Notes under the pieces: generated by a model | What the model was told of the DNA's origin: nothing | What the model saw: only the letters and a program-made list of their open reading frames with translations | Databases searched by the model: none | Made by a program: the position numbers and the translations under genes | IMG/VR virus record: IMGVR_UViG_3300042288_000192 | Location: 1-29,864 of that record | Strand: one strand, 5' to 3' | Origin: a virus | DNA: 29,864 nt | Part shown: positions 24,103 to 29,864 of the stretch, piece by piece | Layout of the letters: each line of letters opens with the position of its first letter | How positions within the stretch are numbered: position 1 is the first letter of the stretch

Positions 24103-24140
24103 TGCGGAACAGTGCGGAACAGTGCGGAACAGTGCGGAAA
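24103..24140 (+). repeat. Iteron-like 10-bp direct repeats (TGCGGAACAG)
   Basis: Three perfect copies at 24103-24112, 24113-24122 and 24123-24132 are followed by a partial copy (TGCGGAA) at 24133-24139. They abut the stop codon of the primase-helicase gene. The 10-bp period is close to one helical turn, so a bound protein would occupy one face of the DNA. Confidence 0.85.
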
Positions 24141-26369
24141 TCATCGCTGCGACCTCTCTGGAAGCTGGCCGGGATAATAGAACGGGATCTCCCGCCCCTC
24201 GCTCGGCACCTCGTCTCTGACTTCAGTCAAAATTCCGTTCTTAACCCATTCTTTTAACAGCACTTTTGCCCTAGCAATGGCGCCTTTGCCCTCGCCAAGC
24301 TTGCATACCTCCATGACCTTCTTCCCCAGCCACTCGCCCGCGCGATCAGATGCCCTGCACCGCCCTTCCTTGTGAACGTGATTGTAAATCTGCCGCGCGT
24401 GTTCCTCGGTGATTCCATCCCACGCCGACGGCGGCGACCACGGCACGGCGACGCCGACCTTGTCGCCGTGCGGCGAGATGCCGGACCCGTTGCCGAGGTC
24501 CACCGACCGCAGCTCGATCCACTGAGCCGACGCAGCTGGCGGCGCGAGGTTGTTCTTGGCGTTGTCGATCCGCACATAGCGGCGACGATCCGCCTCCTCG
24601 ATCCCGAGCCGCGCGGCCTCGGCGTCGGACATGACGTTCATCACCCTGGCGGTGCGAACGGCCCCGATCATCGCGGAGCCACCTCGGACGCTGTCGATCG
24701 ATCCCTCCTCGCCGTTGAGCTTTCGGAAGTGGTGGACGAGGACAGGGCAGCACGCTGTCATGTCAGCGATCAGCCGCCAGGACGCGAGAACGGCGTTGAC
24801 GGCCTGGTTGTCGTTTTCGGAGACCGCATGAGACGCCACGAACGGGTCCACGATCAGGACGCCGATCTTCTTGCGGCGGATGACCTCCACGATGGCGTCG
24901 ATCATCGGCTGATGGATAACCACCCCGTCGCGCGTCTGATGCGCGGTGGTCAGCGGCTTGTCGCGACCCGCATCGACCAGTAGCCGCCCCGCAATATCCT
25001 CCTGCCGGATGCCGTAATGGATCGCGGCGGCACCGATCCGACGCTCCATCTCGTCCGCCGGATCTTCAAGGTTCATGATCCAGACGCCGGTCCGCTCTGC
25101 TGGCGTGATGCCGACAAGCGGCCTCCCGGTCGCTATCGCGAGCGCCTCTGCGACGTAAAGCGTCGTTTTACCCGCCCCGCCAGGCGCGGCCAGCACGCTG
25201 ACGAACGAGCGAATATAGGTGTCGCCGTACAGCCACCGTCGCAACGGTATCTGCTGCGGAGGCCGCAGCACGAAATCGCGGCCAAGGTCCTCGGGCGGCG
25301 GCTCGGGCGGTTCGTCCCGCTTGGACTCGCCCGCCGCCTCCTCCTGCCGATTTCCCGGCCCCTGGCGCGGCTGTTCCCGCCGCTTGCTCTGGTAGGCCGC
25401 GACGACGTCCTCAAGCGCGCCCATGCCCCCGTTTTCGGCCTTGACGGCGATCTGGTGGCACTTGGCCCGCATCTCCTGCTCGGCGTTGTCGCGGGTGATC
25501 CGCCCCGGCCGCGAGAGATCGACGCGCCGCAGGAACTGCGGCCACGCGACCTCGTAGACCTCCTCGGCGGTCGGCCACGCGCCGTTCTCGCCGGTCAATT
25601 CAAGCGCGACCGCGAAGACGGTGTCCCGCATGTATTCCTCGCGCCCGTCCTCAATCGCGGGCGGCAGAACTCCGAGGCTTCCCGCACCGACCGGCGACGA
25701 TGGAGGCGGCGACGACGCAACCCGATCTCGCGGCGTCGCCCCGATCACCGGCTCGGCGCGGACCAGATCGAGCAGCCACGCCGGCGCGTCGGCGATGCCC
25801 TCGGCCAGGGTATTGCACCAGGACCAGACATAGGGCTGACCCGAGGCGTGGACGGACGGCGGTGCGACCACGAAGCCGCCCTCGCCTCGGATGTCGAGGC
25901 CGGGTCCGAGCTTGCTCGCGCTGTTCCGCACCACGGCGACACCTGGCGGCGCGCGGAAGTATAGATGCAGCCCGCCGCCGCCGGTCTTGACCTCGGCGGT
26001 CTCGGGCAGATCCTCGTTCGCCAGCTGGAGCGCGCGGAGGCTGTCGTCGCCGTCTTTGCCTGGGCCAACATCGACGTCGAGGACGAAGATGTTGCCGCTG
26101 GCCGAGCCCGTCAGGATGCCGACACCGTATCGCGCCCGGTCGCCCGACCACCAGTCGGCCACCTCCTCGCGTGGAGGGCGGCGGCGCTGGAACTGCGACC
26201 AGGTCATCGTCGGGTGCTTGCCCGGGCTCGCGCATCCATCGCGCGCGCCGCAGGAGCAGATCGGCTTGCCTTCGCGATGCGCGATGACGCGGTGGACCGG
26301 GATCGGCATCAGCCCCCGGTCGTAGTAGTCAAGCGCCGCTTCAAGCGGCGTCTGCGATGTCGTGGTCAT
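24141..26369 (-). CDS. Bifunctional primase-polymerase / superfamily 4-like helicase
   Basis: A 742-residue replication protein with an excellent ribosome site (TAGGAGG). The N-terminal part is an AEP-type primase-polymerase: an N-terminal C-x-CG...C...GKHP segment (38-52), FVLDVDVG at 95-102 (metal-binding DVD), GGGLHLYF at 131-138 with His135, and GLDIRGEGGFVVAP at 157-170. A Pro/Glu-rich linker (about 330-360) leads to a RecA-like helicase: Walker A APGGAGKT at 395-402, Walker B VLIVDPF at 504-510, and VHHFRK at 545-550. The C-terminal ~90 residues look like a winged-helix domain. It likely primes and unwinds at the origin. The repeats begin at its stop. Confidence 0.93.
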   Translation of the reverse strand: MTTTSQTPLEAALDYYDRGLMPIPVHRVIAHREGKPICSCGARDGCASPGKHPTMTWSQFQRRRPPREEVADWWSGDRARYGVGILTGSASGNIFVLDVDVGPGKDGDDSLRALQLANEDLPETAEVKTGGGGLHLYFRAPPGVAVVRNSASKLGPGLDIRGEGGFVVAPPSVHASGQPYVWSWCNTLAEGIADAPAWLLDLVRAEPVIGATPRDRVASSPPPSSPVGAGSLGVLPPAIEDGREEYMRDTVFAVALELTGENGAWPTAEEVYEVAWPQFLRRVDLSRPGRITRDNAEQEMRAKCHQIAVKAENGGMGALEDVVAAYQSKRREQPRQGPGNRQEEAAGESKRDEPPEPPPEDLGRDFVLRPPQQIPLRRWLYGDTYIRSFVSVLAAPGGAGKTTLYVAEALAIATGRPLVGITPAERTGVWIMNLEDPADEMERRIGAAAIHYGIRQEDIAGRLLVDAGRDKPLTTAHQTRDGVVIHQPMIDAIVEVIRRKKIGVLIVDPFVASHAVSENDNQAVNAVLASWRLIADMTACCPVLVHHFRKLNGEEGSIDSVRGGSAMIGAVRTARVMNVMSDAEAARLGIEEADRRRYVRIDNAKNNLAPPAASAQWIELRSVDLGNGSGISPHGDKVGVAVPWSPPSAWDGITEEHARQIYNHVHKEGRCRASDRAGEWLGKKVMEVCKLGEGKGAIARAKVLLKEWVKNGILTEVRDEVPSEGREIPFYYPGQLPERSQR

Positions 26370-26492
26370 GCGTGCCTCCTATGCGGTCCGGGCAGACCGA
26401 TGCGGGGGATGTCGCCCCCGCTCGCTCGCCACTTTGCCCAGCCGGTAGGCGACACCGGCACCGACGCGGGGAGGACCGCGCCGATCTCGATA
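26370..26492 (-). promoter_or_regulatory. Structured leader of the primase gene
   Basis: This 123-nt gap lies between the SSB-like stop and the primase start. Three short inverted repeats are visible: 5-bp at 26384-26388/26395-26399, 7-bp at 26402-26408/26415-26421, and 6-bp at 26441-26446/26454-26459. No T-run follows any of them on the minus strand, so they are better read as leader RNA structure than as terminators. The strong ribosome site TAGGAGG lies next to the first. Confidence 0.45.
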
Positions 26493-27158
26493 TCAGAACT
26501 CGGTGTCGTCACCGATGGCGGGCGGCAGCGGCACCGGAGCCGCCTTCGGCGCGGGCGGCGCGGCGACCGTCGAACCGGTGGACGGCGGCGCAACGACCGG
26601 CGCGGGAGCAGCCACAGCGACCGGCGTCGGCCCCGAGGTCAGCGGCAGATCCGCCGGACGCGGCACCCAGTTGACGATCTGGAGGACCGGCTTGTAGTTC
26701 GTGCTCTTCGCGCCGTTGCCCATCGCCTGAACCACCGCCTCGGTGCTCGGACACGCCACCACCGGCAGCTTGCCTTCGCGCGCCTCGGGCGCGGCCATGT
26801 AGGCGTCGTGGAGCGCGTCAATCGCCGCCTGGACGATGCCCGCTTGAGTCAACACCTCGCGGACATCGCCGCCGGCGGTCTTCGACAGCTTGAGCATGAG
26901 CCGGACCGACCGCTTGTGATCGGGGCTCGGCTGCGGCGGCATCGGCGCGGGAACGCGCGCGAACGAGGTCGAGGGCGGCGCGCCAGCGGCGAACAGCGCC
27001 CAGCCGATGTCGATCTGCGCGAGGTCGAAGACGGCGGCGAAGCCGTTGGAGATATCGACAACGCTGTCCTTGCCATCGACGCGGAACCACCGGCCCGCGC
27101 GGGCGTCGTATTTGACGATCGGGGTGCGGTTCGTATTGGTGGGGATACCGAGAGCCAT
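26493..27158 (-). CDS. Probable single-strand DNA-binding protein (SSB-like)
   Basis: A 221-aa protein with a strong ribosome site (AAAGGAAAACGG). Residues about 8-155 are mixed beta, with TNTNRTPIVKYDARAGRWFR and DIGWALFA strands, then KRSVRLMLKLSK and a PVLQIVNWV strand. A Pro/Ala/Val-rich linker (about 166-212) leads to a short acidic/aromatic tail DDTEF, like the DDDIPF tail of bacterial SSB that recruits partners. It lies between the nuclease and primase genes. I have no alignment to an OB fold, so the role rests on architecture and context. Confidence 0.55.
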   Translation of the reverse strand: MALGIPTNTNRTPIVKYDARAGRWFRVDGKDSVVDISNGFAAVFDLAQIDIGWALFAAGAPPSTSFARVPAPMPPQPSPDHKRSVRLMLKLSKTAGGDVREVLTQAGIVQAAIDALHDAYMAAPEAREGKLPVVACPSTEAVVQAMGNGAKSTNYKPVLQIVNWVPRPADLPLTSGPTPVAVAAPAPVVAPPSTGSTVAAPPAPKAAPVPLPPAIGDDTEF

Positions 27159-27191
27159 TTCCGTTTTCCTTTTGCGTGTCGCGTTTCACCT

Positions 27192-27209
27192 GACTGGAAA
27201 GCGCCAGTC
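27192..27209 (-). other. Short stem-loop between nuclease and SSB-like genes
   Basis: 6-bp arms (GACTGG at 27192-27197 and CCAGTC at 27204-27209) enclose a 6-nt loop. It lies within the 61-nt gap between the SSB-like start and the nuclease stop. No T-run follows on the minus strand, so it is not an obvious terminator; it may be a weak pause or processing site. Confidence 0.35.
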
Positions 27210-27219
27210 GCGCTCCGGC

Positions 27220-27963
27220 TCAGAAGCCGAATAGGGCCAGCCCGTTCGCACGGGTCTGCGGATCGGACCAATAGAAGCTGTCGTAGTCGGGACAGACGAT
27301 GGCGGCGAGCTCCTGCGGGTCTGCCGAGACCGCCAGGAACTTGTCGAGCCGCCGCGCGATGTTCGCCAGCGCCGCGAGATGGTCTGCCGGGTTTTCAAGG
27401 ATGTAGACGGCGGATTTCTTCGGCGTGCAGTAGGCGAAGCGCATCGAGTAGTTGCTGAAGGCCCGCGCATACACCGCGCCTTGCCGCGCGTGGGCGACCT
27501 TGATCAACGAGGGCAGCGTGCTGGACGTCTTCAGGTCGATGATGCATCCATGCGCGTGGAACACGAAATCGGTGTACCCGATACACGCCACCGGCACACC
27601 ATCCAGCGCCACCTCGACGCGGTGCTGCCGTCCGTCCTCGGGGACGTCCGGCTGGCCGTAGGGCGCAAGCGCGCCCCATGCCTGGCGCAACATGGGATCG
27701 ATTTTCGCGCGCGCGTCAGCGTCATCGCAGAGTTCGTCATAGCGCGCCGCCGCGAGCGCCGACGCGGCCTCGAGATTGTTGGCGCGCCTGAGCAGCGCCG
27801 CCTCGACGCCCGCCTCGACGGCGGTGCCGACATGCGCGGCGGGACCGACGCGGCCTTTCTTGCCGCAGAGCCGCTCCATGACCCAGAGCGCGGGCTCGGC
27901 GGCGAATAGGTTCAGTGACGACGCGGAAACGTGAGGGATACGGTGAAGCAAGAGACCTGACAT
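27220..27963 (-). CDS. PD-(D/E)XK nuclease (RecB/Cas4-like exonuclease)
   Basis: A 247-residue nuclease. I chose ATG 27963 because GAGGA lies 7 nt upstream; upstream starts at 28008 (ATG) and 28053 (GTG) are less supported. Motifs: an N-terminal HVSASSLNLFAAEP segment (11-24) as in RecB-family nucleases, His44, Asp132 in GYTDF, Asp143 and Lys145 in IIDLKTS, and Q161xxxY165. Only two cysteines remain in likely cluster positions (179, 224), so the Cas4 iron-sulphur cluster is probably absent. It likely trims DNA ends for the phage recombination pathway together with the SSB-like protein and the resolvase. Confidence 0.85.
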   Translation of the reverse strand: MSGLLLHRIPHVSASSLNLFAAEPALWVMERLCGKKGRVGPAAHVGTAVEAGVEAALLRRANNLEAASALAAARYDELCDDADARAKIDPMLRQAWGALAPYGQPDVPEDGRQHRVEVALDGVPVACIGYTDFVFHAHGCIIDLKTSSTLPSLIKVAHARQGAVYARAFSNYSMRFAYCTPKKSAVYILENPADHLAALANIARRLDKFLAVSADPQELAAIVCPDYDSFYWSDPQTRANGLALFGF

Positions 27964-28113
27964 GGATATGTCCTCGATAGGGATTGAGAAGGTGGCGGGA
28001 GCGACCATCGCCCTTGCATGGTGACCGAGGGAGGCGTTGACGCGCCGGAGCACGCTGGACCGCTTGGGAGGCGCGCCCCGCCGGACGCGCGCAGGGAGGA
28101 GCCTCGGCCCGTC
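27964..28113 (-). other. Intergenic spacer, no gene seen
   Basis: This is a GC-rich 150-nt gap between the GapR-like stop and the nuclease start. It contains weak GCGCGC inverted pairs but no T-run, no clear promoter and no supported ORF other than an unlikely upstream extension of the nuclease. I see nothing firm in it. Confidence 0.5.
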
Positions 28114-28362
28114 TCAGATATCGAGCTTCAGCTGCACGCCCAGCCGGTCGGCGTAGAGCCGGACCAGCGCGAGGCGCGCTTCCTCTTTCTGCCGGCGCTT
28201 CTCGCTGTGGCGCATCTCCACCACCTTGACCAGCGCGCCGCCGTCGTAGCCCGCCGCCGTTGCTTCGGCCTTGATCGCCGCTAGATCTTCGCGCGCATCC
28301 TCGACGGCCTGGATCGACTTCTCGATCCGGTCGGCGAAACGGGACAGATCGTCATTGGTCAT
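28114..28362 (-). CDS. GapR-like DUF2312 DNA-binding protein
   Basis: An 82-residue protein close in size and pattern to DUF2312/GapR: an N-terminal helix RFADRIEKSIQAVEDAREDLA, then IKAEATAAGYDGGALVKVVE, a turn and a basic helix MRHSEKRRQKEEARLALVRLY. GapR proteins of Alphaproteobacteria wrap overtwisted DNA and help topoisomerases during replication. It starts 11 nt inside the end of the resolvase gene. A phage copy could aid replication fork progress or interfere with the host nucleoid. Confidence 0.85.
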   Translation of the reverse strand: MTNDDLSRFADRIEKSIQAVEDAREDLAAIKAEATAAGYDGGALVKVVEMRHSEKRRQKEEARLALVRLYADRLGVQLKLDI

Positions 28363-28717
28363 TGTGCATTTCCTCGAGGGTTATCTCGGCGCGCGGATTT
28401 GCGCGATCGAGGTGGTGATACAAGTGCATCTCTCGCACCTGGCGATCGTTCTTGTAGGCGATATCCTGGAGGGCGTCCAGTATCAGCGAGACGTCGAGAT
28501 CTGGACGGCGCGAGGCGTAGTAGACATCTGCGACCATCCGCAGATCGCCTTCCAGCAGTGGCACAAGCGGCGGATAGGTCCGTTTCACGGCGGCGACGTA
28601 GTCGAGCGCCTTCTGGCTCTTGATCAAGCGCGCCTGTCCTCGGATCGTGACGAGCCGCCGCGAGTTCGCCTTGCTCGCCGGCTCGCCATGCAGGATCAAG
28701 CGGACCGAGCGCATCAT
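28352..28717 (-). CDS. RusA-like Holliday junction resolvase
   Basis: A 121-aa protein. I start it at 28717 (ATGA overlap with the DUF6378 stop); a second ATG at 28714 is adjacent. The RusA acidic signature lies at 71-94: RRPDLDVSLILDALQDIAYK then NDRQV, with Asp73, Asp75, Asp81 and Asp91. Canonical RusA has N and K after the second Asp (DxDNxxK); here that stretch is two residues shorter and has no Lys. I recall this spelling from a phage subfamily, so it may be active with another arrangement. It resolves branched DNA before packaging. Confidence 0.8.
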   Translation of the reverse strand: MMRSVRLILHGEPASKANSRRLVTIRGQARLIKSQKALDYVAAVKRTYPPLVPLLEGDLRMVADVYYASRRPDLDVSLILDALQDIAYKNDRQVREMHLYHHLDRANPRAEITLEEMHNDQ

Positions 28718-29001
28718 TCCTCGTTGCCCGCCGCCGCGAGGCGGTGTGCGAGCGCGATGTAGCCCGCCGCATCGACGTAGTCGTCGCGATTGTAGACGCC
28801 CGTCTGCGTGCGCGCGATCTTGAGAAGCGCCATCATGATCGCGACGTCGTGCGGCGTCATCTGCGCATCGCGTGAGACGCGGCACCAGGCGTCCCACATC
28901 GTCGCGATGTTGCTCAAGTTTTCCTCGGCTTTGCCGTGTGTGCGCTCGCGATCCGCCGAGATAATTTCCTCGGCTTCGCGCAGGATGCTCGGTGGCTTCA
29001 T
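28714..29001 (-). CDS. DUF6378 family protein
   Basis: A 95-residue protein starting MKPPSILREAEEIISADRER, with GAGGAG about 8 nt upstream; the longer frame from 29136 is shadow. It then has HGKAEENLSNIATMWDAWCR and MTPHDVAIMMALLKIARTQTG, and the D-x-x-x-D-A-A-G-Y end of the DUF6378 family. Such proteins look like small MazG-like or nucleotide-related helical bundles, with acidic E/D positions facing a possible metal site. Function in phages is not established. It is coupled to the resolvase gene by ATGA. Confidence 0.82.
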   Translation of the reverse strand: MKPPSILREAEEIISADRERTHGKAEENLSNIATMWDAWCRVSRDAQMTPHDVAIMMALLKIARTQTGVYNRDDYVDAAGYIALAHRLAAAGNEE

Positions 29002-29168
29002 TCTGCTCTCCTCAGCGGCTGAACTTGATATCCGCCCCATCCTAGAGCGGTGCGGCGGAACGACGAAACGGCGACGGCGTCGAGATCGAGCGAGGACTGA
29101 AGCGACGGCGGCTCGATGCGCTGGCGACCGAACCACTTTCGCCCAGGCTCGTCGCGCTCCTCATTCAT
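28998..29168 (-). CDS. Hypothetical 56-aa protein filling the gap
   Basis: This small ORF starts at ATG 29168, 8 nt inside the preceding gene's stop, and ends in an ATGA overlap with the DUF6378 start. Its length exactly fills what would otherwise be a 159-nt gap, and both junctions look like phage coupling. It begins MNEERDEPGRKWFGRQRIEP and is basic and Ser/Arg-rich. The upstream ribosome site is weak. I do not recognise it. Confidence 0.55.
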   Translation of the reverse strand: MNEERDEPGRKWFGRQRIEPPSLQSSLDLDAVAVSSFRRTALGWGGYQVQPLRRAE

Positions 29169-29778
29169 ATTTGCTGGTCTTGCTGCCGGTATGCACGCTG
29201 AAGCTAGTCCCGTGCGCTTGTTTGATGCGCCGCCGCGCCGAACAGACCTGAGCGCGGCTGACGCCGAGCGCGGCGGCGATCCTGTGCTGGCTCTCGCCGC
29301 GTAGCGTGCGGCGCTTGACCTCGGCGTCGTCCACCTGGCGCACGAACCGGGACGGCGGCTCATTGTAGATGCCCGGTGACGCGCCGACCATCATCGCCGC
29401 GCTAGACCCGCACGACGAGCGCGCGGGCGGCGGCGAACCGCGCCAGAGGATGCGAGGAGCGGCGACACTACGCGGATGGTCCTCGTACTCAATCTCACCG
29501 GCCTGTGAGCGCCAGCGGTCGTCCATCGTGGCCCAGCTGATGGCGACTTCCTCGGCACAGGCTGGACCGCGAAACGAGGTCTCGGTCGATGCGCGGTAGA
29601 CGACGCTCGGGATCAGGGCGCGCGATTTCGGACCGATGATCCAGCCGTTATACGCGGCGTTGCTCACCGCGTAGGCCAGTCGCTGTTCGTCCTCATGCTT
29701 GAACGCCGCCAGGATCTCGGAGACGGTCATCTGACCGGCGCGGCGCACGGCGTCGGCGATATCTCTCGACAGGCTCAT
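29161..29778 (-). CDS. Two-HTH DNA-binding protein, probable regulator
   Basis: A 205-aa protein with an AGAGAGG site 5 nt before ATG. An N-terminal winged-helix-like domain (about 5-60: SRDIADAVRRAGQMTVSEIL then an NAAYNGWI wing) is separated by a polar, Ser/Ala/Pro-rich middle from a C-terminal HTH at about 151-187 (DAEVKRRTLRGESQHRIAAA, then LGVSRAQVCSARRRIKQ). It lies at the head of the early cluster, next to another probable DNA-binding gene. I infer transcription control or replication initiation at early sites. Confidence 0.65.
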   Translation of the reverse strand: MSLSRDIADAVRRAGQMTVSEILAAFKHEDEQRLAYAVSNAAYNGWIIGPKSRALIPSVVYRASTETSFRGPACAEEVAISWATMDDRWRSQAGEIEYEDHPRSVAAPRILWRGSPPPARSSCGSSAAMMVGASPGIYNEPPSRFVRQVDDAEVKRRTLRGESQHRIAAALGVSRAQVCSARRRIKQAHGTSFSVHTGSKTSKYE

Positions 29779-29864
29779 TGCATCCTCTCTGGATCGATGT
29801 GGAGGCCGAGCGCGCGAGCGAGGCGCGCGACCTGATAATGCCGCCGCGCGGGGATCGCGCCGCG
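29775..29864 (-). CDS. C-terminal end of a possible HTH regulator, partial
   Basis: The minus strand from the window edge reads open for 29 codons, ending in a TGA that overlaps the next ATG (ATGA). It reads RGAIPARRHYQVARLARALG, then LHIDPERMQ. The GxIPARxH...A...G phrase is common at the ends of short HTH proteins of phages and plasmids. Only the end is present, so the assignment is tentative. Confidence 0.5.
   Translation of the reverse strand, partial: RGAIPARRHYQVARLARALGLHIDPERMQ

Larger units (their letters stand above)
23963..24140. repeat. TGCGG/CCGCA-rich region: candidate origin or regulator site
   Basis: 178 bp between the primase-helicase stop and the next start, with no credible gene. 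TGCGG occurs 10 times and its complement CCGCA 6 times. At 24103-24132 the 10-mer TGCGGAACAG repeats three times, with a partial fourth copy at 24133. An inverted repeat with 9-bp arms (24038-24046, 24051-24059) and a 4-nt loop lies inside a wider 9-bp inverted repeat (24016-24024, 24075-24083). Iteron-like direct repeats beside a replication gene fit a phage origin or a binding site for a replication regulator. No T-run follows the hairpins, so they are not typical terminators. Confidence 0.75.

Noticed and set aside
24103-24140. Possible CRISPR array
   Set aside because: Units are 10 bp, directly adjacent and without spacers; there are no cas genes.
23959-24144. 61-aa minus-strand ORF across the repeats
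   Set aside because: It is a translation of the TGCGG repeats and hairpins, with no ribosome site and no sensible composition.
27964-28053. Extended start of the PD-(D/E)XK nuclease
   Set aside because: The downstream ATG (27963) has a properly spaced GAGGA, and the domain begins only a few residues later.
1-29864. tRNA or rRNA genes, integrase, attachment sites, insertion sequences
   Set aside because: I looked for cloverleaf-like and transposase/integrase signatures and saw none that I could support.

Overview
This window is a block of a tailed phage genome (free phage or prophage; no integrase, attachment site or host gene is visible). It is GC-rich apart from one AT-richer island near 16 kb. 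Every credible gene lies on the minus strand, so transcription runs from high to low coordinates. Genes are tightly packed, and many are joined by 1-nt (TGATG) or 4-nt (ATGA) stop/start overlaps. High GC plus a GapR-like DUF2312 protein and a DUF6456-like protein point to an alphaproteobacterial host; this is inference. Gene content and order of the head and tail genes are lambda/HK97-like, so the particle should be a long-tailed siphovirus. The 545-residue tape measure suggests a tail of roughly 80 nm, by the usual 0.15 nm per residue rule.

Reading in transcription order. (1) 29864-28114: early regulatory and recombination genes. These are the end of a small possible DNA-binding protein, a two-HTH protein, a 56-aa ORF, a DUF6378 protein, a RusA-like resolvase and a GapR-like protein. 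(2) 27963-24141: replication core, with a PD-(D/E)XK nuclease, an SSB-like protein with an acidic tail, and a 742-aa primase-polymerase/helicase. (3) 23963-24140: a non-coding region dense in TGCGG/CCGCA, with 10-bp direct repeats and nested inverted repeats. It is the best origin or regulatory candidate. (4) 23962-22025: a hypothetical protein, a DUF6456-like protein and a possible minor tail protein.

(5) 21901-19531: terminase small and large subunits. (6) 19527-14175: nine small-to-medium virion or surface genes, including a kelch-like protein, a lectin-like protein in an AT-rich island, a 22-residue-repeat protein and a fiber-tail adaptor-like protein. They sit between terminase and the head-tail joining/portal genes, where lambda has none. 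(7) 14173-10242: gpW-like joining protein, portal, and a fused protease-major capsid gene with a well-placed internal start, followed by an intrinsic terminator. (8) 10173-8629: a methyltransferase-glycosyltransferase fusion inside the morphogenesis operon, translationally coupled to the head-tail joining gene.

(9) 8632-961: head-tail joining, tail terminator, tail tube, tail assembly chaperones G/GT with a canonical G GGA AAC slippery site, tape measure, three tail-tip proteins and the tip attachment protein J. (10) 964-1: a fiber-like protein and the start of a small, possibly lysis-related protein that runs off the window. The most interesting items are the methyltransferase/glycosyltransferase fusion, the repeat-rich candidate origin, the surface-gene block between terminase and portal, and the capsid gene that probably makes two products.
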